Positions 47,971 to 61,161 of a stretch of 64,000 nt of DNA are shown here, in pieces. Both the position numbers and the translations under genes were made by a program. Each line of letters starts with the position of its first letter. The stretch's first letter is position 1. Source of the DNA: Prosapia bicincta. Its lineage: Eukaryota; Arthropoda; Insecta; Hemiptera; Cercopidae. The stretch spans positions 148,787,044-148,851,043 of the forward strand of contig JBAIZL010000001.1 of the NCBI GenBank assembly GCA_036971475.1, in the 5' to 3' direction. The notes beneath the pieces are model-generated. The model saw only the letters and a list, made by a program, of their open reading frames with translations, was not told the DNA's origin and did no database searches.

Positions 47971-50437
47971 AACGTTATATTTGTAGTTAGGAGTTTAAAG
48001 GTATTTAAATTTAAGAAATAATATACTTATTATCAGAAAAATAATATTTTACCTTAGTTACAATTAATTAAAAATAATGATTCGATAGTTTATTTTTTCA
48101 GAAGGCTTATATGGACCAAACGTAGGAACTTCATAAATCACGAAAACTACAGTTCCTTAAATGGATAATACATTCATTTAGATAACTTCAAATAAATAAA
48201 TTCCCCAATACGTTTCTTAAGATCTTTTGAATATTATGATGATATATATCATGAATTGTAACTATTTATTTAGAGTCTACAATCAAAAACTCTCCCCTAT
48301 ATATGTATATAAATGGAATCATTGGCCGTCATAGATTACTAGGTAAATTTCAATCAGCCCTTTAATGATGTAAGCCTACAAATAATAACCATATTATTAT
48401 CATTTCTAAAACAATTTAGTTAAAATATGTTGCAATTAAAAAATACTTTACACGCACAAAAAAATTACACGCATTTTCATTATTATCTACAATAATATAA
48501 ATGTATGTATTCACTTATAAACTAAAGAGGTATTAATTGAAATAGTATTTTAACCTAATAATATGAGTGATATAACTTACATGCTAGAGCAGCTGTTATA
48601 CAAACTAACTTAAACACGTAAAAACTGTTCTATTAGATATTTGTACAGATAATATAAATATCACCTGTTCTTCATAGCGTAATTACCGCTGTTTAGTCTC
48701 AGATTTAATTTCAATAGATAAACTTTTCAAATGGAATAGTACCATTTTACTAAATGGATTCATTATTTTATTTAATTAAACTTATGTGTTTTCCCGTGCG
48801 CTACTCAACGTGTGACATATATATTAAACCAGAACTCTCCATGGGAATTTACTTCCATAGAATCAGGTGTGCGTCAATAATACAATTTATACCAATTCTA
48901 CATGAATTAAGTAGCATTTAGAAATTCGACAATATAAATTATTTAATTCATAAATATACTGATCCAATTTAGTAGATTTTATTCTGCATATGACTAAATA
49001 TATTTATTACCATACATATTAAGGAAGTTTTCATTTTATTAGAATTTTAACTTAATGATCAACAGCTCATTATAACTAAGCTGTTATGAATACTTAATTA
49101 TAAACTATAATTTTCTACAAATTAATACGGCTCTTATTCAAAGTAAACTAAACTCATATACAAAATAATTTCTTATGGTTTAATATAACATTTGTAATTT
49201 AATTTCAATAAAATAAGTTTTTATTTAATTTATTCATCGGGCAGGGCATACAGTGGCATCATAGAATGACGTCATATAGTGATTATCGTCATTTATCGCT
49301 TAGTAGTTGCACCTACATTATTAGTTTTTGGTTTTAGATTATATTTTCATAGAGTACAGAGTTGCTACTGTAATTTTGTACTACTTGTAAGAGATTAAAA
49401 ATGCAACATAGTTTTTTTTCAAATGTTTAGTAATTAGGAAATATATTTCTTGTGTATATTACAGGAGAAATTTTATTTATAATTGGTATTTAACTAGGTA
49501 TACGTAAAATCGATTTACATCTGTGCTACCAAGCTATTCGTTACTAATTCGTATGTTATTATTTCCATGGCATTGATACTTTACACAGAGTGTAGACCCA
49601 ATCGGTTAGAACTTGTGTGCGTTTGTACTACACTTGGCACAGCGTTTCCATACTGATTGATGTGCAGGCCCTTCTAAGCGAATTAATTGCTGCAACTGGC
49701 TTTCTTTGATTTATTTCTTAAAAATTCAGTAGAACTTCTCTTCATTTTAGAGGATTTTTCTTTGCGGTTTCTAACGCAGATATAAATTTCCTTGATACAT
49801 TTAATAGAATATCTTATTTTTCACGCTTTTAAAACCTTTAAACAAGATAAAGCAGCTGTGAACCTTAATTACATACCAAAACATGTGATCCCAACACATT
49901 TAAATTTTTGTTCGATCTACGAATCTCTAATAATTTGAACAAATTTATCTACAGATTTTATATTCGTTTTTTGTAGTCTTGTAGCCTTTACGGAGCGAAA
50001 TCTAGTTATAGAAATATATTTGTGTTTTCATAGGCCTACTACTTCCTTCACTTGCAACACGTCTATTGTGTTTCTATTTCTTGCTGTAATACTACATAAG
50101 CAGGCTATTACCTACGTTTTAACGCCTGCCATGTTGCTCCTTGAGTAGATATTTTATATTTGGGCTAACCATTGCTCAAGCATAAACACCATCTTTCCTA
50201 GGTGATAGTATAGATTGACTTTAATAAAATTGTTGTAAAAATAAACGGTAAGATTTCCATTTTAGCAAGACCTTATTGTATGACGATTTTTCGTTGCTTA
50301 TTTTATACCGCGGTATATATTTTGCTTACATAATTCTCAATTTTACAAGCATATCCATTATCCATACATTATAAATCTTCCTAATTGATTTCTTAGAAGT
50401 TTCTTGATGTAATCACCTTGAATTCACTGATTAAACT
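47971..50437. other. AT-rich sequence, no gene recognised
   Basis: Nothing supported on either strand. Confidence 0.45.
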
Positions 50438-50984
50438 AATTTTACACTACTTAATTTGAATACGTAATTGCTTACTTGCTGACGCGTTTCAAAACGATCG
50501 TTCCTTTTTCGAAGCTAGTCTTTTACTAGCGGCTTTTGGCTCTTTACAAACGGTATGAGAGGGTTGGATTTATGACATTAGGTGAGGTGTCGGCGTCTTG
50601 TGTGATGTATTTGAAAAGACTATTGGCTTCAAAGTATGTGTGTATATTTCTCTGTATTACTCTGTTTTAATGTGTGTAGAATTATTCTACAACCTTAGAA
50701 TTAAAAACTAACAACCTTAGAAAAATATGAAATCTACAAACACTACGCAACAGACAGGTAAAATATACTTAATGACTACACACACTTTGAAGTCAATGGT
50801 CTTTTCAAATAGATCACACAAGACGCCGACACCTCACCTAATGTCATAAATCCAATCCTGTCATACCGTTTGTAAAGAGCCAAAAGCAGCTAGTAGAAGG
50901 TTAGCTTCGAAAAAGGAACGATCGTTTTGAAACGCGTCAGCAAGTAAGCAATTACGTATTCACTTAGTTAAGTAGTGTAAAATT
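50438..50984. repeat. Large imperfect palindrome, about 210 bp arms
   Basis: The left arm (about 50,438-50,648) and right arm (about 50,771-50,984) are inverted copies with scattered differences, around a 120 bp spacer. Conserved blocks include AATTTTACACTACTTAA / TTAAGTAGTGTAAAATT, TACGTAATTGCTTACTTGCT, GACGCGTTTCAAAACGATCG and AGGTGTCGGCGTCTTGTGTG. The arms carry AACGATCGTTTTGAAACGCG followed by TCAGC, resembling the 3' half (GAAACGCG-UC) of Penelope-type hammerheads. The CUGANGA half is not intact. Confidence 0.85.
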
Positions 50985-51862
50985 AGTGATTTCTTAGGTT
51001 TGTACAGTTTTTTTGAACACGACTTTTGAATCTATTCTTTGACATTACTGTTGATCACGGGGTGTTAGAGTTTTATGAAATGTTTCCCACATTTTCGAGG
51101 CCTCCACGACATGCTACCTGTATGAACACTGTAAACATTATAATGTATGTGTGATGAAAGACAACAAAATTATTCAAAGTCATTATTTTTCATTGATAAA
51201 GATAGTATTATTCAAAAAATAGCTTTATAATTTACTAAATGCTTGAGTATGTACGTGCATATATAGAAACGATCCATTTAATTGTTAACTTATAGCATAT
51301 AATCTTCCCCCTTTTTTGACAGTTCTGCTGGGCATATATAAGACGTAGTGAAAATAATTTTGCTCATGTTTCATCTTCAAATTCTCCTACCAATTTAGCT
51401 ACATCATTTCGAGAGAAAATTACTAGTTTATTTACCTTGTACCTTGTTTATTCTGACAGATTACTTTTAAGCGTATCTTCATCCGTATTATAAAATTACA
51501 TTGTATCAAATAATGTATTATTTATCACGGACATTCGATTCTCTAACACTGTCTACCATAATTAAAGTTTGACTTGGAGTTGAAAAAAAAGGGAATCCTC
51601 ATCACAGTCTTCAACAATGGCATATTCCTTATCAGAAAAAATAGAGTAATTTACAACCTTTTGGATCTCTGAATTATTTAGGGCTATATATCTTCTCTTT
51701 GACTTATCCAAGTTAAACCTAAAATTTGTATAAAAAATGTTGTAATTTCAAACAGTCGTCTTAAAACATATCATACTTTCAGGGAAACATAGAAAATAAT
51801 ATGATGTATTTCAATTTTATGCATATATATATATATATCGAAATATGTATTCTTGTGTATTA
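50985..51862. other. Non-repetitive AT-rich sequence
   Basis: Nothing supported apart from a short (TA)n at about 51,823-51,838. Confidence 0.45.
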
Positions 51863-52023
51863 ATAAAGAACATAAGTCAAAATACAAATACAAGAATTAT
51901 AATTGAATTTGCAATTCAAAGCTTTTGTTTAATATTCCTGATCATGTTGGTACTGTTAGCCAACGAAAAGCTTTGAATTGTAAATTCAATTATAATTCTT
52001 GTATTTGTATTTTGACTTATGTT

Positions 52024-52029
<6 letters not shown>
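51863..52029. repeat. Palindrome, 64 bp arms, family A copy 2
   Basis: 51,863-51,926 and 51,966-52,029 are inverted copies with one mismatch seen (GCAATT against GTAAATT). It is the same family as 22,919-23,077. The left arm is shorter and ends at GCTTTTG, so the part complementary to helix II is missing and the spacer is 39 nt. (TA)n flanks both sides. Confidence 0.9.
51934..51979 (+). ncRNA. Candidate hammerhead ribozyme, family A copy 2 (core mutated)
   Basis: Helix I ATTC, then CTGATCA (51,938-51,944) where the consensus needs CTGANGA, extra T, perfect helix II GTTGG/CCAAC (51,946-51,950 and 51,960-51,964), GAAA (51,965-51,968), AGCTTT, helix I GAAT (51,975-51,978). The G to C change at an essential core guanine should abolish activity. 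It complements copy 1, where the core is intact and helix II is short. Confidence 0.45.

Positions 52030-52091
<62 letters not shown>
52030..52091. repeat. (TA)n microsatellite
   Basis: About 31 TA units directly after the palindrome. Confidence 0.95.
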
Positions 52092-52093
<2 letters not shown>

Positions 52094-55000
52094 CAATTTA
52101 GCATGAATTATTCAGTAAACATTTGGTCTTCAATTGGATCCTGCGATTTGTTTTAGTATATTGAAAACTTTTTAATTTGTTTGTTCTTGGTTCTATCTTT
52201 CTGATGATAAGTGGTGTAGCATAATTTAATGTAAGAAAATCTTTAACCTATTCGAAAGGGCTCTGCATATTTTTAATGTTTAGAAAATACAGTTTTTTAA
52301 AGAAAAATAGCTTTTGAGTATAGGTTCAAAGTAATTAAAATATGACGAAGCTCAGAAATTACTGACTAAGAAAAGTTCTATAAATGTTTTTTAACAAGGC
52401 TTAATATTTTTCAATAGTTTTTTTTTTTGTTTTATGTGAGTTCATATAATTGTTTTATGTTATAACGGTTTTAACATTCGAATAACAGCTTAGAGACAAA
52501 TTTAAACCTTGAAAGTTCTGTGTTCAGTGTAAGAATGTTCTAGGTTTAACTATTTTTGTTTTTAGTGTTTAAGAAGAGGCTTTTTAAATTAGTCGCAAAA
52601 CCCTATTTTTCATTAAAACACTAATGTTAAATCTTTTGAACGTATTATGTTTTTATTACCTTATTATCATCTAAACGTATTATTGAAAAGGGGGCATATT
52701 ATTTGTCAAATAAATCATTTTTTTTCCTGGTGAAAAATCAATTGTGGTTATCATCGCCAAACAAAATCTAACACGGAACGCAATATTTTAAATAAAACCA
52801 AATAAATCATATTATTGTATATTAATTATTTACAAAAGGTTTCAAGTTATAATGGGTTTAAGAGTAAAGAAAATTGTCAATAAGGAATCTGTCCTTAGTT
52901 AAATTTGTGAAATTAAATTTTGTGTTATATTTTAATGTTAAATTAATTTTGTAATATATTCTGCCCGTCCGGTATAGTTAAGACAAACATTACATCATTT
53001 CTTCCTAATCGAGCTCGTTTTTACTTTTTACATTTTATCGTTAAAACATTTTCATAAAGTAAAAAATGGTGAAATTTTATTAGGAAAAAAATATCTTTGA
53101 AGTTTACACTATTTACAGGCATGCGAGTTTTAATGAATACAATTTTCTTTGAAAAATTGACATTAAAATTAGTAAATAAAATGATTGAAATATCGTTTTT
53201 TAATGCAGTCTAATTTAAAGCAAATTTGGTTTTCTAAAAGCAATTTACAAGCAATTACCTAACTTTGAAGCCGACGATGGAGATTGATAATTAATTGCAC
53301 TGAAAATGAAATAGTCCACTCCACTCTGTTTGGAATTTATTTTTTTATTTCTCAATTTGTTTAATTTGTTTGATAAAATCTAAATTAATTTTAAATATTT
53401 AAATGAAAACATTTCAGTCTGTTTATTTTAGTGATTGAATGCGAAAATAAACTAGTTAATTCAAGTATTTTTTTTAGTTTTTTTTAAAATATTTTTTTTA
53501 TTCGTACTGAAATAATGATAGAGTTGTTTGGCATGTCCTATATAATCAGTGTTTTTAGACTTATTTTTATATTAAAACCAATCCTCAATACTATGAGGCT
53601 TATAAACTTGTAACAGAAACTCCCAGTGTTAAACGTTCAATTTTATAAATTTTAATTGTCTTATAAACTTATAACGATAGAGTTTATAATTTTTAAAGGG
53701 CTACAGATTCATAGTACTTGAAATGTTATATATTGTTACATCCTGGCAATATGTTAATATAGAAATAATTATTGTAAAGAACAGCTTGTTTTTGTAGATA
53801 AACTATGCCGTCAGTTCATGCCAACTACATCTACAGGGACAAATTTTGTAAGGCTGGGATGTTTAAGTTTCAAGAAAAAAAAGGAATAAGGCATTAAAGT
53901 CCTTTTTTTGAGGTATTGATACACTTGACCAAAACTGACTGCACGCCAATATAAAGGGAGGTAAATGTATAGAAAACATACATTTCAAATCAGGAATTTT
54001 CCTGCTTCATTGGCTTTCTTTTTTCAAATTTATAAAACTATTCTCTCTCAAATAGCTTCTGGTTTGGTACTAACAGCGTAAACTTGGAAGATTACCTATG
54101 GATTTTGCTTCAAAGGTTATTGTGAGTTAAGGTACCTATGCAATACAGCACTCCTACATTCAAAGTTTTAAACTAGGTAACTCATTCACTGCAAACCAAA
54201 CCATCTTTAATCTCTCAGTTCTCTGCTCGGTTAATTAACCTTCGTTCTCATTTCTAATCATCAGGGTACAATTTAAGGGGGAATTTTACTTTTTGTAACG
54301 CCACGCATTTTAATAATTCACTCCACAAACTGTATTCCTCTTCTTCTTGTTTAATATCACTAGTCTGTCATCTATATGACTTAGTTTCCCCATGTCCCAT
54401 TGTTTTATTGTTCCATCGTATTGTGGATGTGTTAGTAATTTGAACAAAAATATACGAGTAATTCCCACGTTTATCATATTTTCAAAGGTCTGTATAAAAT
54501 ACATTTATTCACTCTGTACTTCATTTACCTGTGTTTCAATTGATTTCTTCCGACAGTAAGCAATTGAGAGGAATATTTGCCTGCGTATTTCTTCCACAAG
54601 CTTACAACAAGTTTCACTTTTATCTTATTATATAAACTGAGATGTTTCCGCCTCTATCTATCTACTCGTCTTATAAACTTTGCGCTAACATTTGAAGTTC
54701 AAACTGGAATAAAAGTGTTTCACGCAAAGAAATTGTTCTATAATTCTAAAATTAATTTCCCTTAAAGCTTTAGATCAGTAAAGTTTTGTTCTCCTCCTAA
54801 GACCTTTGGAAAAGATTTTAAGATTGTTGTTTGAAATTAATTAAAATGGGGTTTAAATACTAATTAAGGTTTCTTTCTTCTGAAATAAATGTTTTTCTTC
54901 TTGGTAATTATTGTGCCTTTTCAAATTCTTGTTTTAAGTGTTTCACAGGTTTACTGCTGTTACTAAGCTATTCTAATAGAACGTAAAGGATTAAAACATT

Positions 55001-55126
55001 TGACAGGGAATTATTCTTTAGTCCCTTATTTGGTAAAATATTTCTAGATGATAATGGCCTAATGTGAACGTTTGAAAATAAGAATAGCGTTTCTGTTGTG
55101 TTAAGAACTTCTTCATAAATTGAAAC
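52092..55126. other. AT-rich sequence, no gene recognised
   Basis: Short frames at 54,310-54,504 (minus) and 54,577-54,765 (plus) show no motif. Confidence 0.45.
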
Positions 55127-57761
55127 GGTAAAGTCCTCTTTATCTGGTATTTCTACCTATAGTTGTCTAAGTAAAGTTCCACTATCGACATTTAAGTCTA
55201 ATGTCCATGGTGGTAAAGTCCTCTTTATCTGGTATTTCTACCTATAGTTGTCTACGTAAAGTTCCACTATCGACATTTAAGTCTAATGTCCATGGTGGTA
55301 AAGTCCTCTTTATCTGGTATTTCTACCTATAGTTGTCTACGTAAAGTTCCACTATCGACATTTAAGTCTAATGTCCATGGTGGTAAAGTCCTCTTTATCT
55401 GGTATTTCTACCTATAGTTGTCTACGTAAAGTTCCACTATCGACATTTAAGTCAAATGTCCATGGTGGTAAAGTCCACTTTATCTGGTATTTCTACCTAT
55501 AGTTGTCTAAGTAAAGCTCCACTATCGACATTTAAGTCTAATGTCCATGGTGGTGAAGTCCACTTTATCTGGTAATTCTACCTATAGTTGTCTAAGTAAA
55601 GTTCCACTATCGACATTTAAGTCTAATGTCCATGGTGGTAAAGTCCTCTTTATCTGGTGCTTTTACCTATAGTTGTCTAAGTAAAGTTTCACTATCGACA
55701 TTTTGGTGTAATGTCCATGGTGGTAAAGTCCTCTTTATCTGGTATTTCTACCTATAGTTGTCTAAGTAAAGCTCCACTATCGACATTTAAGTCTAATGTC
55801 CATGGTGGTGAAGTCCTCTTTATCTGGTACTTCTACCTATAGTTGTCTAAGTAAAGTTCCACTATCGACATTTAAGTCTAATGTCCATGGTGGTAAAGTC
55901 CTCTTTATCTGGTGCTTTTACCTATAGTTGTCTAAGTAAAGTTTCACTATCGACATTTTGGTGTAATGTCCATGGTGGTAAAGTCCTCTTTATCTGGTGC
56001 TTCTACCTATAGTTGTCTAAGTAAAGTTTCACTATCGACATTTAAGTCTAATGTCCATGGTGGTAAAGTCCTCTTTATCTGGTGCTTCTACCTATAGTTG
56101 TCTACGTAAAGTTCCACTATCGACATTTAAGTCTAATGTCCATGGTGGTAAAGTCCTCTTTATCTGGTATTTCTACCTATAGTTGTCTACGTAACGTTCC
56201 ACTATCGACATTCAAGTCTAATGTCCATGGTGGTAAAGTTATCTTTATCTGGTATTTCTACCTATAGTTGTCTACGTAAAGTTCCACTATCGACATTCAA
56301 GTCTAATGTCCATGGTGGTAAAGTCCTCTTAATGTGGTATTTCTACCTATAGTTGTCTACGTAAAGTTCCACTATCGACATTTAAGTCTAATGTCCATAG
56401 TGGTGAAGTCCTCTTTATCTGGTATTTCTACCTATAGTTGTCTACGTAACGTTCCACTATCGACATTCAAGTCTAATGTCCATGGTGGTAAAGTCATCTT
56501 TATCTGGTATTTCTACCTATAGTTGTCTACGTAAAGTTCCACTATCGACATTCAAGTCTAATGTCCATGGTAGTAAAGTCCTCTTTATGTGGTATTTCTA
56601 CCTATAGTTGTCTACGTAAAGTTCCACTATCGACATTCAAGTCTAATGTCCATGGTGGTAAAGTCCTCTTTATGTGGTATTTCTAACTATAGTTGTCTAC
56701 GTAACGTTCCACTATCGACATTCAAGTCTAATGTCCATGGTGGTAAAGTCATCTTTATCTGGTATTTCTACCTATAGTTGTCTACGTAACGTTCCACTAT
56801 CGACATTCAAGTCTAATGTCCATGGTGGTAAAGTCCTCTTTATGTGGTATTTCTACCTATAGTTGTCTACGTAAAGTTCCACTATCGACATTTAAGTCTA
56901 ATGTCCATGGTGGTGAAGTCCTCTTTATCTGGTATTTCTACCTATAGTTGTCTACGTAACGTTCCACTATCGACATTCAAGTCTAATGTCCATGGTGGTA
57001 AAGTCCTCTTTATGTGGTATTTCTACCTATAGTTGTCTACGTAACGTTCCACTATCGACATTCAAGTCTAATGTCCATGGTGGTAAAGTCCTCTTTATGT
57101 GGTATTTCTACCTATAGTTGTCTACGTAACGTTCCACTATCGACATTCAAGTCTAATGTCCATGGTGGTAAAGTCCTCTTTATGTGGTATTTCTACCTAT
57201 AGTTGTCTACGTAAAGTTCCACTATCGACATTTAAGTCTAATGTCCATGGTGGTGAAGTCCTCTTTATCTGGTATTTCTACCTATAGTTGTCTACGTAAC
57301 GTTCCACTATCGACATTCAAGTCTAATGTCCATGGTGGTAAAGTCATCTTTATCTGGTATTTCTACCTATAGTTGTCTACGTAAAGTTCCACTATCGACA
57401 TTCAAGTCTAATGTCCATGGTAGTAAAGTCCTCTTTATGTGGTATTTCTACATATAGTTGTCTACGTAAAGTTCCACTATCGACATTCAAGTCTAATGTC
57501 CATGGTGGTAAAGTCCTCTTTATCTGGTATTTCTACCTATAGTTGTCTACGTAACGTTCCACTATCGACATTCAAGTCTAATGTCCATGGTAGTAAAGTC
57601 CTCTTTATCTGGTATTTCTACCTATAGTTGTCTAAGTAAAGTTCCACTATCGACATTTAAGTCTAATGTCCATGGTGGTAAAGTCCTCTTTATCTGGTAT
57701 TTCTACCTATCGTTGTCTAAGTAAAGCTCCACTATCGACATTTAAGTCTAATGTCCATGGT

Positions 57762-59631
57762 GGTAAAGTCCTCTTTATCTGGTATTTCTACCTATAGTTG
57801 TCTAAGTAAAGTTCCACTATCGACATTTAAGTCTAATGTCCATGGTGGTAAAGTCCTCTTTATCTGGTATTTCTACCTATAGTTGTCTAAGTAAAGTTCC
57901 ACTATCGACATTTAAGTCTAATGCCCATGGTGGTAAAGTCCTCTTTATCTGGTATTTCTACCTATCGTTGTCTAAGTAAAGCTCCACTATCGACATTTAA
58001 GTCTAATGTCCATGGTGGTAAAGTCCTCTTTATCTGGTATTTCTACCTATAGTTGTCTAAGTAAAGTTCCACTATCGACATTTAAGTCTAATGCCCATGG
58101 TGGTAAAGTCCTCTTTATCTGGTATTTCTACCTATCGTTGTCTAAGTAAAGCTCCACTATCGACATTTAAGTCTAATGTCCATGGTGGTAAAGTCCTCTT
58201 TATCTGGTATTTCTACCTATAGTTGTCTAAGTAAAGTTCCACTATCGACATTTAAGTCTAATGCCCATGGTGGTAAAGTCCTCTTTATCTGGTATTTCTA
58301 CCTATCGTTGTCTAAGTAAAGCTCCACTATCGACATTTAAGTCTAATGTCCATGGTGGTAAAGTCCTCTTTATGTGGTATTTCTACCTATAGTTGTCTAC
58401 GTAACGTTCCACTATCGACATTCAAGTCTAATGTCCATGGTGGTAAAGTCCTCTTTATCTGGTATTTCTACCTATAGTTGTCTAAGTAAAGTTCCACTAT
58501 CGACATTTAAGTCTAATGCCCATGGTGGTAAAGTCCTCTTTATCTGGTATTTCTACCTATCGTTGTCTAAGTAAAGTTCCACTATCGACATTTAAGTCTA
58601 ATGCCCATGGTGGTAAAGTCCTCTTTATCTGGTATTTCTACCTATCGTTGTCTAAGTAAAGTTCCACTATCGACATTTAAGTCTAATGTCCATGGTGGTA
58701 AAGTCCTCTTTATCTGGTATTTCTACCTATAGTTGTCTAAGTAAAGTTCCACTATCGACATTTAAGTCTAATGCCCATGGTGGTAAAGTCCTCTTTATCT
58801 GGTATTTCTACCTATCGTTGTCTAAGTAAAGTTCCACTATCGACATTTAAGTCTAATGCCCATGGTGGTAAAGTCCTCTTTATCTGGTATTTCTACCTAT
58901 CGTTGTCTAAGTAAAGTTCCACTATCGACATTTAAGTCTAATGTCCATGGTGGTAAAGTCCTCTTTATCTGGTATTTCTACCTATAGTTGTCTAAGTAAA
59001 GTTCCACTATCGACAATTAAGTCTAATGTCCATGGTGGTAAAGTCCTCTTTATCTGGTATTTCTACCTATAGTTGTCTAAGTAAAGTTCCACTATCGACA
59101 TTTAAGTCTAATGCCCATGGTGGTAAAGTCCTCTTTATCTGGTATTTCTACCTATCGTTGTCTAAGTAAAGTTCCACTATCGACATTTAAGTCTAATGCC
59201 CATGGTGGTAAAGTCCTCTTTATCTGGTATTTCTACCTATCGTTGTCTAAGTAAAGTTCCACTATCGACATTTAAGTCTAATGTCCATGGTGGTAAAGTC
59301 GTCTTTATCTGGTATTTCTACCTATAGTTGTCTAAGTAAAGTTCCACTATCGACATTTAAGTCTAATGCCCATGGTGGTAAAGTCCTCTTTATCTGGTAT
59401 TTCTACCTATCGTTGTCTAAGTAAAGTTCCACTATCGACATTTAAGTCTAATGCCCATGGTGGTAAAGTCCTCTTTATCTGGTATTTCTACCTATAGTTG
59501 TCTAAGTAAAGATCCACTATCGACATTTAAGTCTAATGTCCATGGTGGTAAAGTCCTCTTTATGTGGTATTTCTACCTATAGTTGTCTACGTAACGTTCC
59601 ACTATCGACATTCAAGTCTAATGTCCATGGT
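57762..59631. repeat. Satellite higher-order block 1 (22 units, 1,870 bp)
   Basis: Classifying units by their variants gives the order A A' B A' B A' B C A' D E A' D E F A' D E A' D G C. C is the TATGTGG/ACGTAACG/TTCAAG unit at 58,357 and 59,547; F has ACAATTAAG; G has GATCC. Confidence 0.8.
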
Positions 59632-61161
59632 GGTAAAGTCCTCTTTATCTGGTATTTCTACCTATAGTTGTCTAAGTAAAGTTCCACTATCGACATTTAA
59701 GTCTAATGTCCATGGTGGTAAAGTCCTCTTTATCTGGTATTTCTACCTATAGTTGTCTAAGTAAAGTTCCACTATCGACATTTAAGTCTAATGCCCATGG
59801 TGGTAAAGTCCTCTTTATCTGGTATTTCTACCTATCGTTGTCTAAGTAAAGCTCCACTATCGACATTTAAGTCTAATGTCCATGGTGGTAAAGTCCTCTT
59901 TATCTGGTATTTCTACCTATAGTTGTCTAAGTAAAGTTCCACTATCGACATTTAAGTCTAATGCCCATGGTGGTAAAGTCCTCTTTATCTGGTATTTCTA
60001 CCTATCGTTGTCTAAGTAAAGCTCCACTATCGACATTTAAGTCTAATGTCCATGGTGGTAAAGTCCTCTTTATCTGGTATTTCTACCTATAGTTGTCTAA
60101 GTAAAGTTCCACTATCGACATTTAAGTCTAATGCCCATGGTGGTAAAGTCCTCTTTATCTGGTATTTCTACCTATCGTTGTCTAAGTAAAGCTCCACTAT
60201 CGACATTTAAGTCTAATGTCCATGGTGGTAAAGTCCTCTTTATGTGGTATTTCTACCTATAGTTGTCTACGTAACGTTCCACTATCGACATTCAAGTCTA
60301 ATGTCCATGGTGGTAAAGTCCTCTTTATCTGGTATTTCTACCTATAGTTGTCTAAGTAAAGTTCCACTATCGACATTTAAGTCTAATGCCCATGGTGGTA
60401 AAGTCCTCTTTATCTGGTATTTCTACCTATCGTTGTCTAAGTAAAGTTCCACTATCGACATTTAAGTCTAATGTCCATGGTGGTAAAGTCCTCTTTATCT
60501 GGTATTTCTACCTATAGTTGTCTAAGTAAAGTTCCACTATCGACAATTAAGTCTAATGTCCATGGTGGTAAAGTCCTCTTTATCTTGTATTTCTACCTAT
60601 AGTTGTCTAAGTAAAGTTCCACTATCGACATTTAAGTCTAATGCCCATGGTGGTAAAGTCCTCTTTATCTGGTATTTCTACCTATCGTTGTCTAAGTAAA
60701 GTTCCACTATCGACATTTAAGTCTAATGCCCATGGTGGTAAAGTCCTCTTTATCTGGTATTTCTACCTATCGTTGTCTAAGTAAAGTTCCACTATCGACA
60801 TTTAAGTCTAATGTCCATGGTGGTAAAGTCCTCTTTATCTGGTATTTCTACCTATAGTTGTCTAAGTAAAGTTCCACTATCGACATTTAAGTCTAATGCC
60901 CATGGTGGTAAAGTCCTCTTTATCTGGTATTTCTACCTATCGTTGTCTAAGTAAAGTTCCACTATCGACATTTAAGTCTAATGCCCATGGTGGTAAAGTC
61001 CTCTTTATCTGGTATTTCTACCTATAGTTGTCTAAGTAAAGATCCACTATCGACATTTAAGTCTAATGTCCATGGTGGTAAAGTCCTCTTTATGTGGTAT
61101 TTCTACCTATAGTTGTCTACGTAACGTTCCACTATCGACATTCAAGTCTAATGTCCATGGT
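59632..61161. repeat. Satellite higher-order block 2 (18 units, 1,530 bp)
   Basis: Unit order A A' B A' B A' B C A' E F A' D E A' D G C, the same as block 1 with four units missing from the middle. The rare F and G units occur once in each block at corresponding places. It is a duplicate of block 1, followed by a partial third start (A' B A' B A) from 61,162. Confidence 0.8.
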
